DNA of 64,000 nucleotides from Cocos nucifera (GCA_006176705.1 QRFJ01000755.1:1529160-1593159); one strand, 5' to 3'; numbered from the stretch's first letter, positions 34,192 through 45,535 are shown. Translations and numbers: made by a program. The notes: generated by a model from the sequence alone, not told the origin.

Positions 34192-35105
34192 TTATGACAA
34201 ATGGAGCACTCCTTTGTATCTATCTCTGCAAATCTCTATTCCAAGGATTTTCTTAGCTGGATCCAAATTCTTCATCTTAAACTCAGATGATAATGCCCTT
34301 TTCAATCTTTTCATAACATCCATGCTTCTACTGGCTATGAGCATATCATCTACATACAGTAATAGGTACAGAGCATCCTCCTCATTTATATCCTTGACGT
34401 AGACACAGCAATCATGTTCACATCTATTGAAACTTAGGCTCAAGATAAAGTTATCAAACCTTCGATACCACTGACGAGGGGATTGTTTCAAGCCATTCAA
34501 AAATTTCTTGAGTAAACACACCTTTTCTTCCTATCCCATCTCCATGAAACCATCTAGCTGCTTCATGTAGATTTTTTCCTCCAAAGTTTCATAAAGAAAG
34601 GCCATCTTCATGTCCATCTGTTCGAACTTCATGTTATGCTGTGCCACCAGTGACAACAAAACTCGAATAGATGTATGACGCAAATTTATGTATAGTCAAT
34701 CCCTTTTCTTTGTGAGTATCCCTTTGCTACCAGTTTTGTTTTGAATCTGACTCCACCTTATTCTGAAGGTGTTTCTTTTTTTGTGAACACCCACTTTGAG
34801 CCAATAGATCAAGCACCCTTTAGAAGATCTACCAGCTGCCATGTCTGATTCTTCTCAAGTGATTCCATCTCCTTCATCATAGCCTACATCCGTGAATCAT
34901 GATCCTCACTCTCCATGATCTTTGCATAATTTTCTAGATCTCCATTAGCAATGATGAGTGCATAGAAGATAACCTCATCAATGCCATATCTGACCAACCT
35001 CTTAATAGTATGCTGGGGCTTGTACAAAGTCACTTCCACTAGCACATCTCTGCTTGATGTCTATGGCTGCTCCTACACATCTGTCTGAACTGCCGACCCT
35101 CAATG
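34192..35105 (-). pseudogene. copia reverse transcriptase (Tork-like)
   Basis: Fingers in broken frames with 'NMKFEQMDMKMAFLYETLEE' (first catalytic Asp in MDMKMAF, about 34640-34580), then the open stretch 34192-34521: 'LNGLKQSPRQWYRRFDNFIL', 'CCVYVKDINEEDALYLLLYV' leading to the intact YVDD box in 'LLYVDDMLIASRSM', and 'PAKKILGIEICRDR'. It is the polymerase that copies the element RNA to DNA. Confidence 0.88.
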
Positions 35106-36440
35106 CTAATTTTTAATTTGAGATAATATTTTTCTGTCCAGCTCCACCTCAACAGGAACACTCCTGTAAGTGGATGTAGTCTGCATGCCATCATTCTCTA
35201 ATTGGCCACTGCTGTTCATCTTTATTTTTTTAATTTCATCTATCCCAGACCTCCTCAAGATGCTCTTCTCATCAAAGATAACGTTCCTACTGATCACTGA
35301 CTTCTGTGCCTGAAAGTCCCACAGCAGGTACCCCTTGACTCCTTGTGGATACCCTATGAATATCATTTTTTGAGATTTTGGATCCAATTTGCTCTTTTTA
35401 GTTGCCTCCACATGTGCATAAGCTATGCAATTGAAGACTTTTAGGTGGCCAAGCTCCACCTTCTTTTCACTCTAGATCTCCTCTAGAATGCCTCCATTCT
35501 GCTTATGATGAGGGGATTTATTCATAAGAAAATAAGAAAAAATTAGAGCATCACCCCAAAAGAACTTTGGGAGTGATGTCTTGAGTCTTAAACTCCGTGC
35601 CTTCTCGATCAGTGCCTGGTTCATCCTTTTCGTGATGCCATTTTGCTAGGGAGTCATCTTCATCATGTAATGACATTTTTTATCATTTTTCTTACAGTAC
35701 CTTCTAAACTCTAGGCTTGTATACTTTTCTCCATTGTCCGACCTCAAATACTTCACCTATCTTTCTAACTCCTCTATCTCAACTCTCCAGGCTCTGAACC
35801 GGACAAACATCTCTGATTTTTTTTTTATCAGATAAACCCACACTTTTCTTGAGAAATCATCAATAAAAGTGATAAAATATTTTGCCCCACCTTTAGCTGA
35901 TACAGGAGCTAGTCCCCACACATCAGAATGCACTAAATTCAGCACTCCCTCACTGTGCTTGGTACTTCTAATAAACTTCATTCTATGCTGTTTGCCAAAA
36001 ATGCACAGCTTATAAAGATCTATGTCCTCCTTCTTTAAGACTGGGATCATACCTCTTCTACTTAGTTCTATGAGCCCATGGTCACTCATATGATCCATCC
36101 AATAGTACCACAGCTGATATAAAATCTGCTTCTCCTGTGCCGCTACTAGCACATCTGCACTATCATTTACTATTGAATCTTTCATTCTATAAACATTGTT
36201 ACTCAGTCTTCTACCTCTCATCACCACCAAAATTTTTTTGAAAATTTTCAGACATCCACTCCTAGTCTGGCTACTAAAAGCAAAATCTTGCTCCTCCAAG
36301 TAGCCCAAAGATATCAAAATTTTTTTCAACTCTGGTACAAGCCTGACGTTTGATAATGTACGAATGATCTCATCGTACATCCTCATCTTGATAGAGCCAA
36401 CTCCAGCTACTTTGCATGGATGATCATCTTCAAGACTGAC
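35106..36440 (-). pseudogene. copia GAG-pre-integrase and integrase (Tork-like)
   Basis: 35757-36386 is open for 209 codons: zinc-binding pre-integrase 'WMDHMSDHGLIELSRRGMI' and 'LYKLCIFGKQHRMKF' (H-H-C-C pattern; one Cys changed), then the integrase core 'LNLVHSDVWGLAPVSAKGGA' and 'FITFIDDFSRKVWVYLIKKK' with the first two acidic sites. The core continues in broken frames (35460-35756). 35106-35459 is the C-terminal part: 'LKVFNCIAYAHVEATKKSKL' and 'MIFIGYPQGVKGYLLWD'. It would join element ends to target DNA. Confidence 0.9.
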
Positions 36441-37619
36441 ACTTTCACCATTGGCCTTCTAATAGGTAACAAACCACTCTTGATGAGAAGTATAGTGGTA
36501 CGAGCATGCCGAATCCAATATCCATATAGTATCGTACTCTGTGGATCCATTTGATATAACTAGCAGATCTTCTCCACTGCTCATAGAAGCTGTGTCATCT
36601 TCCTTGCTGGCCTTTCTTTTTTTTGATCTCAAAAGAGGATAATCTCTCTTCAGGTGTTCTGGCTAATGAAATTTATAATATTTCAATGTCATCTTCCTCT
36701 GATCTCGAGACTTTGATCTGTCCTTAGATTTTTCTCTTGCCTTCTCCTTTGATCTTTCCTATCTTTCGTTTACAGCCAAGATCTCAGACTTAGGATCTTC
36801 TTTGCAGATCTTTTTTTTTTTGATCATTTGATCTGAGCACCCCAATAACCTTTTCATAGTTTAGGATCTTCTTTCCATAAACTAAAGTTGTTATGACACC
36901 ATCATATGAATCGGGGAGAGAACATAATAGCAGCAATGCCCAATCCTTCTCATCGATCTTCACATCCAAACTCATCACCTCAGAACACACTTGATTGAAC
37001 CTTTGGATATGTGCAACAAGATCTCCGCCTTCGGACATCCTCAAACTATATAGCTGTTTCTTCAACCACAGCTTATTAATCATGTTCTTCTTCATGTATG
37101 TGTTCTTTAGTCTCTTCCAAAGTCCCTTTGTCGTAGTCTCTGTGCAAACCTCGGGCAAAACCTGATCGATCAAGCACATCCGAATTGTGCTAAAAGCAAT
37201 TTTCTCCAACTCTTTCCAATCCTCAACATTGATCTTTTCTGACTTTTCTTTTGTCAAGATCTTATAAATCCTCTACTGAACCAACAAGTCCTTTACTCTT
37301 TGCCGTCATAGGATAAAATTTTTCTTGCCGTCGAACTTCTCAAAATCTATCTTGAATTCACTTGATCACATGACTTCAAATAAGTCAAGAATAAATTTCT
37401 AACATCCTTCAAGATCACACACACTAGCAAAACTATCTTTCAAAGAAGATCTAATTAGCCCTAGATCCTCTTTCCAAATTTCTATACCATCGTTCCTCCA
37501 TGTAAACAATCTCCATCTCAATCTAGAGATAACCACGAAGCAAACTAAAAGTTTTAGGATAAAACCTGATGCAATAGATCCTGGATGTAGTAAACCCTAG
37601 GTGTCTTCTTTCCTTCCAT
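36441..37619 (-). pseudogene. copia gag and protease (Tork-like)
   Basis: Likely start ATG at 37619 ('MEGRKTP...'), about 20 bases after the PBS. The open stretch 36790-37257 is the nucleocapsid core of the Tnt1-type gag ('EDWKELEKIAFSTIRMCL', 'GLWKRLKNTYMKKNMINKLW', 'LLLLCSLPDSYDGVITTLVY'). A zinc-knuckle remnant lies at about 36680-36630 ('YYKFH*PEHLKRDYP', two Cys lost). The protease follows with 'TIWILDSACSYHYTSHQEWF' (about 36525-36465), the D-S-G site changed to D-S-A. Frameshifts lie between 37260 and 37620. Confidence 0.85.
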
Positions 37620-37625
37620 GCAACA

Positions 37626-37641
37626 CTGCTCTAATACCAAT
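37626..37641 (-). other. Primer binding site, Tork-like copia
   Basis: The minus strand reads TGGTATTAGAGC (one change from the initiator-tRNA complement), directly inside the 5' LTR edge. Confidence 0.8.
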
Positions 37642-38259
37642 TATTAGGAATACGCATTCTTCCCATACGGATCGGTATGGCTGCTGGTGATTAGCCAAGC
37701 AAATAAGAAAGAACTACTCAGAGATTGATGCGGAAGCATAATCAAATAATTCAAGAAATAGAGAAAAAGAGAAGAAGAAATTTTTAGGAGAAAAGAGTTT
37801 TTATTAGGTATATCTCAGTCTCACTACAACCTTGACCTGTTTCTAGTATATATACTTTACAAAGAGTCAAGCCCAAGCTCATAAAAAAATTCTTCAAATC
37901 CAAATAACTCATGTAAATAAAATAATAACCCACGAAAATTGAGCCGATCTGATTTCAGACTGAGCCGACTAACCTGCAACTGGGTCGGCTCAGTCCCAGA
38001 CTGAGCCAACCTAGTTGTGTACTATGCCTGCAGTCCCAAAAATACTGCTCTCTATCTGAATTTTTCTCTGAGATCTAGCCGACCCAGTTCTGGACTAAGT
38101 CGGCCCAATTTTCAACTTAGCTGGCTCAGTCTCAAAGTGAGCTGGCTCAATTTCTGAACTTTGCTAGGAGAGCTGATTTCTCTTTTGGCTCGCTTCTATC
38201 TTTTCATGATCTGTCTTCTCATATTTTCAAGACTTGGGAGTGCCACTTCTGAGCTTACA
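37642..38259 (-). repeat. 5' LTR of Tork-like copia
   Basis: 618 bp; starts TGTAAGCTCAGAAGTGG on the minus strand and ends at the PBS. It carries the same array of 'gccgacccagt/actgggtcggc' motifs (37930-38150) as the 3' copy. Confidence 0.9.
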
Positions 38260-38264
38260 TTATC

Positions 38265-38800
38265 CTCAAGGAGGAAATTCTAATCTAAGGGTCGGGCATG
38301 AGACAACGAAAAATTTTTTCTTCTAGTTATGAATGAAAGAAGGGGTGCCTTTAAGCAACCATTTTTGCCAGCCTGAAGGGATAAGTACCATCAATTTTTA
38401 ATAGTATGATGGTATGTGAAGGTATAGTAGTTATGAAATAAAGAAGTGGTCGGACGAACTTTGGCTAAGATACAGAGAGAGAGAAAGAAAATCTATGATA
38501 AACCTAAAAGAATTTAAGACCATGGAAGCAAGTGAAATATCTAAAAATCAAAAAAGAGCTATGACGATGGAAGGAATCGGAGGATGAAATCCAGCACGAA
38601 GAGCGTCAATATATAATCAGAAATGACCTGGAGGAGGAGCACAAGCTTGGTCACTAGGCCTGAAAAGCTCCAGTTCGTACTTTGAGGGCATCCCGTATTA
38701 GATCCTTATCAGAGAAAGATCTTCAGGGCACAAAGAATAGGGGATGGTTTCGGGTATGAAGACTGGACGAGGTGCTATTCTAAGTTCAGCTTCTACCCTA
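38265..38800 (-). pseudogene. Antisense gene, N-terminal domain (PF04195-like)
   Basis: In broken frames on the minus strand: 'IPETIPYSLCPEDLSLI' (about 38750-38700), 'YGMPSKYELELFRP' (about 38690-38650), 'LYIDALRAGFHPPIPSI' (about 38610-38560), 'DISLASMVLNSFRFIIDFL' (about 38545-38490). The pattern (YGIP..Y, a Pro-rich turn, 'Y.DALRAG...P', then 'L.P N..R...GF') is that of the 'putative gypsy type transposon' domain. I read this from memory of the family; a profile search would settle it. It ends at the right edge of the copia insertion. Confidence 0.6.
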
Positions 38801-39020
38801 AGATTAGGATTTCGGAAGATTGAATTAGTCGAGCTCCTCGAATTGATAGACCAAGATACTTTCGAAGATATTTTGGATCAAAATATGCCCAAAACTCCCC
38901 AAAAAATCAAGAAAAAAAAGATAGTGAAATCTCGAAAGAAAAAAGAGTGAAGCCCAAGAAACACCCCAAAAGGTAAGTAAAAAGTAGGAAAATAAAGGAG
39001 AAAGGGATGAGAGACTAACC

Positions 39021-39508
39021 TAGGTTAGGCAAAGAGCATAGGACGATGATTGAAGGGATAGGAAATGGCTGAGAAGGACATCAATGGTCGAAAAATCACA
39101 GCAAGTTACTTGGAAGAAGCGTAGAGCAAAGAGAAGGAGAAGGAAGGATCTAACGGAGATGAGAAGTCGAGGAGGAGAAGAAGTTTAAAAAGTAGGGGAA
39201 AGTTCGGAGCAATTATGATGGCTGATTTTCCTCGACCAATCCCGACCTGCCACGTGTCTCGCCCATCATGCCAATCCCTAGCGCCTAATAGGGCAATTGT
39301 GGTGCTGTGCATAGAGCTCCGCATCGAACGAATTAATAAAAAAATTTTGTCCTTTCAGATCACTCATTCATTAAGAAGCTTCGGCACCAACTCAAAAGAA
39401 GCCAAAATATTTTGCTCCTTGAGAGCAGAAAACTGGCAAAAAACTTTGGCTATTGTAGTTTTTGTACTTTCTTCATTCAAAATTCAAACTCAAAAATGGA
39501 GGGATAAG
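39021..39508. other. Region between antisense gene and 3' LTR of gypsy element
   Basis: GC-richer sequence (39200-39310, 'ccacgtgtc' at 39251 contains a CACGTG G-box). It is the natural place for the promoter of the antisense gene on the minus strand. It ends in the polypurine tract at about 39491-39508. No coding recognised. Confidence 0.4.
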
Positions 39509-40242
39509 TATTGGAGATAAAATAATCTCCACCAAAGTCCAGATAACCCCCACCGCATGGATACCAGATGACCTCCCCAAACATGGACGACTTTCATCCA
39601 ACAACTGTAAAGCCCATCTATGGCATGGCAAACTTCTATCCAACCGAACTCCTTCCTGTCGCGCAGCGGGTTCCAATCGGCCAAACTCCTTCCTATTGCC
39701 CAGCAGGTTCCATCCAACTGAATAAACTCATTATAAGAGGACCTTATCATTGACACAAGTTCAAGCCCTAACTCAACCGATATCAGCTATCTTGCGGACG
39801 ATCTTGAAGATGTTCGAACCTCTTTAGATCACTAAAACTCAGAGTTCTTCATGATCACGGCTTGCTTGCACATGTAGAGGTCTTATAAGAACTCTAATTG
39901 TTAATCTTCAATGGATTGGCAAGTTACGACAAAGGATACTATCCTCTATAACAAACTTCATGTAGCCCCGAACGGTTCACTAGCAGGCAATTATGGCTGT
40001 CACTGTTAGTTTGTTACACTCTATCTATATAAGGAATCCTCCAGATATGTTTTGTCTCTAAACTCTCATTTTCATCTTAATTCTCTTGAGCACTTCATTT
40101 TTGTTGGTCAGAGAACTGACTTGAGCATTGGAGAGTCCTATCGGAGCCGTCCATCTTCAGTTTGGATTTCTTCTTACAGATCCTATAGGCGGCCTCATCT
40201 ACATCCACTCTAGCAAGTCTGATGTCGGCACCATTTTTTGCA
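39509..40242 (+). repeat. 3' LTR of Tat-type gypsy element
   Basis: 734 bp, start TATTGGAGATAAAATAATC (the TG start has mutated to TA), end CATTTTTTGCA. A purine tract 'aaaaatggagggataag' just before it is the polypurine tract that primes plus-strand synthesis. TATA box at 40026-40033. Confidence 0.9.
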
Positions 40243-41632
40243 TCAATAAATAAAAAATAATAAACAATGGTATATAGATTGTAAATCAAAATAAAGATAT
40301 TATGATAATAAATGACCAAGGAGATATGGCACGATTAGGTTCTCCTAGTTTACATCCTCGTGACAATCCGAATGCCTTCAAAAACTCACCAAAGCATTCT
40401 AGTTAGGAAATTTGAGCCAATCTGAAAGTCGGGACAAGTAGATTAGAAGCAGTTAATTTCTAAAACCAAGATCTCTCAACTTAGCCCGATCATAACCTTG
40501 GCCAACAGTAGCTCTGCCACAATCACATGCAAGGTTCCAAAAATTCCATCATGTACTAAGCATAGTTATGGCAAGTCTCTGAGTTGTTGCACCATATTAA
40601 TAGTTTGTTATGATATAATCTAAAGTTTCTTGGGATACGATTCGCTGAAAAATATAGGATCCCACCTATAAAATAGTCTAAAAGACCATCCATAAAGGTC
40701 AAAGAGAAGTATACCCCATCATACTTTAGTATCAGCATTATTATCAATTTTTTTTTTCATTATTTTTTATTAATAAAAATGCTTTTTGACTTAAGTATTG
40801 GAAGATCTGATTGAAGTCAATCCAACGAATTTTTTTGACCCTCATCTATTGTCTTATAGATTTATATAGGTGGTCTGTGTCGGTGTCCCAGAATAAGCAG
40901 CAACAAAAGAATACCAATTTAGATGCATTGGTTGTTTATATATAGATTCTATATTTAAAGCCATGATCAAGCATAGATTTGTTGCACAAAGGCTATGTTT
41001 GAGATAAGCTTTTTTTTTTTTTTTTTTTTTCCATTAAAAAATAACAAAAATGTAACTAGTTTGGAAGGAGCTGGCACAAAGCATTCTCACTCAATCCATT
41101 AACAATTAATTCTTAAAACGAGGCACCATAAAATCATAATACATAAATTAGGACATATTGCAATGAGGCATGATCTTGGTCTCCACACGATTCTCGCTTA
41201 GGGATGACCAAAGTTTAACTCAATGGCACTTCCATTTGAAGGTGGTTCCTTTCACCGTAAAGCAAATACTAACATGAGGGCCTGCATGGTACCATTAATA
41301 TCATTACTGCTCGTACCATGTCTCCCATAACCAGAGAGAGAGAGAGAATAACATGTAGGGGTGAGAAGCCTAGGACTATAGGTACGCTTTGTTGGTCCAC
41401 CAAACCATGTTTTGTTTAATAGCCTAACCCATTAGAAATTGGTCCACATCTCCTATAGCTTATTGCACTAGATAATGCCTACTTTCTCACAGGTTTATTG
41501 CCTAGCTACTTTGCTTTTAGGATAGAGAAGATGACAACATATGGCACCCACATTGTCAATATTTTGAATGCCACAGGGCAACAGCTCAGGAGAGAAGATG
41601 TGGATTACTCAGTATTGTATTAATTAAATGAC

Positions 41633-41727
41633 AGAGACACAACCATACTATGGATAATGAGTGATGCAGGATTATTTGTCGTCAATGATCTCCCACCGAT
41701 CTATCGATATTTTATCACTTAGCTATA
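41633..41727. repeat. Diverged direct repeat, copy 1
   Basis: Matches 42721-42808 at about 75 percent by eye: both have 'taatgagtgatgcaggatta'-like and 'gatattttatcac' words in the same order. About 1.1 kb apart; the origin is unknown. Confidence 0.6.
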
Positions 41728-42720
41728 TTTGACAGCTAATATAGTTGGATTGTAACATTTGGTCGGTGGCAATTTGTCAACTACGGATAAGACTCCAAAG
41801 ATAAAGGAATTTGACTTTAACCCACAATCTATTAACTTTTCACTAAATGGTTCCACGTTGCAACAAAGAATGTTTTTGGATAGCATGTGAGATTGTTTTA
41901 TTTCCGTATATGGGGTTATTTTCTGTTTCGTATCTTTACATCACCTAGATGCTTTACTCTTTTTTTAAGTAGCTCATTGTTGAAGGTTGTATCTATTCTT
42001 GCTAGTCTAGCGAACCAGTGTTACTTCAATAGGGGTGTAATTGACTGCAGATTGGAGTTCAGATGAGGGAGATCTATTGAATATATAATTATTTTGTAAG
42101 GCACCACCAATGCACGATCATAGACGCGTATCAATTCATGGAATAGCGATCTTGTTTAGCTCAATAATTAGAAAAAAATGTGGGGCAAATCAAGTGATAA
42201 ATTAGTGTGCTTATTAGTTAACAAGTTATTTGATTAGTAGAGAGGGGAAAAACTAACCTGACTGAGAAACCCGACCCTATTTAGGCTAGGTCTAGGTCAA
42301 GGGTTTTTTAGTTCGGGTTGGGCATGGCTTAAATTCTTTTGCCTAAACATAGGTTGATAGGTCTGGCCTAATATTAGGTTGGACTAGGTATGAGTCAAGA
42401 TTTATATGTTGTTGTCCTAATTTGACCTGAACATCACCCAACTCGACCCATTCTACCCCTAGTTGATAGATGCTAAGTATAGAATACCAATACTCCATGC
42501 TCAAACCTGCTCGCATCCTGATCATCGTGTGCCTCATCCCCTACCAATATCTAGGAGAAAAAGGAAAAGTAGAAGGATGAGCTTGGACAACTTTTATCTA
42601 ACCCTTTTAGTCGAATAATTTTAATATTAATAGTTTTAAACGTGCCATCTTTTCTAAAATTCCACTTTTAGCCTTCCTCTCACCTCTCTATTCATTTGTA
42701 TAAAATGGATTAGTAAGTAA

Positions 42721-42808
42721 TGGAGACAATATATCATGGCTAATGAGCAATGCAAGATTACTTACTATCAAGTCTTCCATAGATTTATTGATATTTTATC
42801 ACATAAAT
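42721..42808. repeat. Diverged direct repeat, copy 2
   Basis: The partner of 41633-41727, in the same orientation. Confidence 0.6.
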
Positions 42809-44239
42809 GTAAAGCCTGGCCCAACTAGGCAATTTGGACTGAAGTCAGCAAGCCCTACCAACTTTAGTTTAGGAAAAATATAATTCCATGCCTGATCTCA
42901 TTGCCAAGGGGAGGATAAGGCTGTGCAAAATGGCAAAAGCAAGTATCACGGGGCTGCTAAAAATGGCTACCAATCATTGAGGGCCACTGCAATCAGCGAA
43001 TGGCTAGCATTAGGCTAACTTTATCCCTTCCGATCCCATTCAATTGAAACCCCATACCTCTTGGTTGATCCTTTATTGAAACCCCTACCGCCTCCCTCTC
43101 CCTTTCTTCCTCCTCTTCGGTGGCCATCATGGCACCATAGTTGAGCACCACGACCCAATCAGCCATTTTTCTCCTTCTAAGACTTTTTTTGCCTCCCCTA
43201 TTCCAAGATTGGTAGGCCTCTTTTCCATCAGAATTGGTCACAACTAGCTACAATCGGTGAGTTCCCCTCCTCTTCTTGCTTCTTTCCCTAGTTGAGGAAG
43301 CTACCACCAAGGTAGCTAAGGGTAATGCCTTTTTCCTCCTTCCTGCCTACTTCTGGCTGGACTGCCTCCCCAAGCTGCAACCACCCCACTGCAAGCCATG
43401 GGCGCTGTAGCCACCCAATCATAGGCCATGGCAATGCCACCACCAAACCACTCTACTTTTTTCCTATCTCTCCATTTATCCTTTTGAAGGCCATGGGAAA
43501 CCCTAAAAAAGCCTATTTTTACCATGAAAAAAGAAAAGAAGAGAGATAGAGAAAGGAGAGAGAGAGACCCCACCTCTTTGATCAAGCCCCCAAATCGACG
43601 GTCTGACTGGTCCTTGATAATCGATCTGATCCATATGGATTGGGCCCATGATCCGACCCAAACTGCGACCATGACTGAGATTCTCTTTCTTTGCTCTAAT
43701 CATTTTCTTGAATTAATGGCTAACAACATTGTAAATTGCTTGTATCATAGCCTTTAATACCGAAAGAGCACCAAGGGATTAGACTATGAGTCGAAAGTGA
43801 CTTTTGAATTTGATTGATCTAACACTGTAAGTTCTTCTTATCTTTGGTATTTTGCTTAGTGTAAATCATGTATTCCAAAATTAAAATTTATACAAAAAGA
43901 TATATCAAAATATTTAGAAAATAAAAAAAATTATATATTATGCATGCTCATATAAAAAGTAATTCAAAATTATCGCTAAAGTGTCACTCTGGCATGATTA
44001 CTGCAAAATTATAAAATTTTTAAATGTGATGATTTATCTGCATTAATATTGCATAATTTTTTTGGAAAGAAGATTATGTATATTTATGCTTGCATGAGTT
44101 TTTGAATAAAAAAATATTTTCTTATTTCTGAAATTGAGATGTGAGAATTTGAATTGATATTATTATGAAATAAATAATTTTATATTATCATAAATTGATT
44201 ATTATGAAATTATGAGAAAAACTCTTTAGTTTGACCATG

Positions 44240-44570
44240 ATTTGAATCTAGCCAATGGGACTGATAATTGTTTTCATGTTAGAAACTAGTTTCTTCTAGG
44301 TCTAGCTAGTTGGGGCAGACCGTTGCTAAAGTTAGTCCTTTTGGGCCTAGACAATTAGGATAGATTGTTAGTATATACTGCTGCATTGCATATTTGGTTT
44401 CAAGACTAGTCTTTTTGACCTCTCATAGGGTTAATCCTAGTTGCATGATTCAAAGCTAGCTTTCTTCTGGGCTTAGTCAGTAGGGCTAATCACTAGTACA
44501 CGCTATTGGATTGAGTGTTTTATATTCAAAGGCTAATCTCTTCTAAGTTTTATCATGGGGGCTAATTATG
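44240..44570. repeat. Degenerate tandem repeat before gypsy gag
   Basis: Three to four copies of a unit of about 85-100 bases recognisable by 'ctagtttcttctaggtctag', 'ggggcagaccgttgctaa' and 'ttgcatatttggtttcaag' variants. No coding. Likely part of the leader of the gypsy remnant. Confidence 0.5.
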
Positions 44571-44689
44571 GCCGTAGTTACCAAAAATTGAGAAAGAATT
44601 TTATGTTTTACTAAAATGCATGGCATATTTTAAAAAAAAATTATATTGATAATAAAGATGGTCAATCTTCAAGGTTAAAATGAGGTATA

Positions 44690-45475
44690 GGAGAATTTAA
44701 GAAATTGGCACACCTACTTTTGAAGGCTCTGCTAATCCCATCGAGTCACTGAAGTGGCTCGAGAAGATTGAGAAGGCATTTGCCAGTATAGAGTGTAGAG
44801 ACTAGGAAAAGAGATGCTTTGTTGTTTATTATTTGCATAGAGAAGCATTCAAATAATGGGAAGCCATTAAGAGGCAGCCGGGGAATATTAGGCCAATTAC
44901 TCGGGATACCTTCCATCAAGAGTTTATGGATATGTATTTTTTTCTCAAGTCTCAAATTTGAGAAAGAGTAAATTCATAAGGCTAACTTAAGAGAACATGA
45001 CAGTAGCCCAGCATGAGGCCAACTTTATAGAGCTCTCTCATTTTGCTCCAGATCTGGTGCCTACTAATGATATCAAAGCCTAAAGATTTGAGATAGGGCA
45101 AAGGGATCCGTGCTAGAGTGAGATAGATGCAGTTGATTTTCTACTAGGAGATAGTCAATATAGCCAAAATAATATAGCAAGAGGTCGACAATATGCAATA
45201 AGAGAGGGACTAGTAACGAAAAAAGATCCAAATCTAGTGGGCCTCAAGGCGGCCAATTTTTCGGCTATCAATCGAAAGTGGTAAGAAACTCGTTGAAAGG
45301 GTAACATGACCAACCAAAGAAGGAACCTTGATGTTGCATATGTAAAGGATTCCATTTGGAGTAGGACTGCCACTGATTTTTTGGAGCTTGTTTTGGTTGT
45401 GGTCAACAGGGCCACAAGGCTATAGATTACCCATGCCATTGAAACTTCATATATCAATAGTCCTCCTAAAATGCA
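44690..45475 (+). pseudogene. gypsy gag (retrotrans_gag type)
   Basis: Plus strand, broken frames: 'IGTPTFEGSANPIESLKWLE' and 'KIEKAFASIECRD', then 'CFVVYYLHREAFK*WEAIKR' and 'ITRDTFHQEFMDMYF', the conserved core of plant gypsy gag ('F.G..NP.EA..WL..IEK.F', 'W..F...F...YFP'). A zinc knuckle remnant 'CGQQGHKAIDYP' lies at about 45395-45430 with the last Cys changed to Tyr. The stops are numerous. Confidence 0.8.
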
Positions 45476-45535
45476 CGTAGATTGCCAACTATACCTAGAT
45501 CACTTTTAATGCACTGATTTCATATCAGAGCCAAA

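Larger units (their letters stand above)
32705..38259 (-). mobile_element. Tork/Tnt1-like Ty1-copia retrotransposon, nearly full length, nested in gypsy
   Basis: Minus-strand element of 5555 bp. 5' LTR 37642-38259, PBS, gag, protease, GAG-pre-integrase, integrase, reverse transcriptase, RNase H, 3' LTR 32705-33321. All domains are present in copia order and almost collinear, but with stops. It lies inside the antisense gene of the gypsy element. Flanking pentamers (ctatt left, ttatc right) do not match cleanly, so the target duplication is either decayed or absent. LTRs differ by about 10-12 percent by eye. Confidence 0.92.
30480..39020 (-). pseudogene. Antisense spliced gene of the Tat-type gypsy element (split by copia insertion)
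   Basis: Opposite to pol, the region between the tandem array and the 3' LTR encodes a multi-exon gene. From right to left: a possible non-coding first exon ending CCTAACCTAG|GTTAGT at 39020, a globular N-terminal domain (38265-38800), the copia insertion (32705-38259), then exon blocks 32704-32550, 32480-32011, 31919-31305 and 31171-30480. Introns with GT...AG ends are at 32549-32481 (69 bp) and 32010-31920 (91 bp), and probably at 31304-31172. The N-terminal part resembles the 'putative gypsy type transposon' family (Pfam PF04195); the rest is a charged, Ser/Pro-rich and coiled-coil protein. Antisense genes are known in Tat elements such as Grande and Retand; their function is unknown. Stops show decay. 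Confidence 0.72.
22942..40242 (+). mobile_element. Tat-type Ty3/gypsy LTR retrotransposon (17.3 kb including a nested copia)
   Basis: It has two direct LTRs (22942-23679 and 39509-40242). In order it carries gag, protease, reverse transcriptase, RNase H, a second archaeal-type RNase H, integrase, a tandem array and an antisense gene. The second RNase H and the antisense gene are hallmarks of the Tat/Ogre branch. A 'caata' pentamer occurs one base outside both LTR edges (22936-22940 and 40244-40248), a possible target duplication. The native length is about 11.7 kb once the copia at 32705-38259 is removed. All genes contain stops. Confidence 0.92.
40243..42990. other. Unassigned intergenic stretch
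   Basis: No gene or element ends recognised. It contains a poly-T run at about 41009-41031, a '(ga)n' run at 41333-41349, and a diverged duplicated block (41633-41727 and 42721-42808). The passage at 42240-42470 is rich in 'ggcctaggttgg/cccaactcgacc' words, in the style of plant hAT or MITE ends. Confidence 0.35.
42991..45535 (+). mobile_element. Gypsy retrotransposon remnant (leader plus gag)
   Basis: The gag pseudogene at 44690-45475 is preceded by non-coding DNA that looks like an LTR or leader (GC-rich 42990-43680 with polypurine runs near 43530-43570, then A/T-rich). No LTR boundary or PBS could be fixed. The right side is cut at 45535 by the SIRE-like LTR. Pol is missing from the window. 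Confidence 0.55.

Noticed and set aside
45521..45533. 'atatcagagcca' beside the SIRE-like LTR as a primer binding site
   Set aside because: It is in the wrong orientation for the minus-strand element, and the polypurine tract on the other side shows that this is the 3' LTR.
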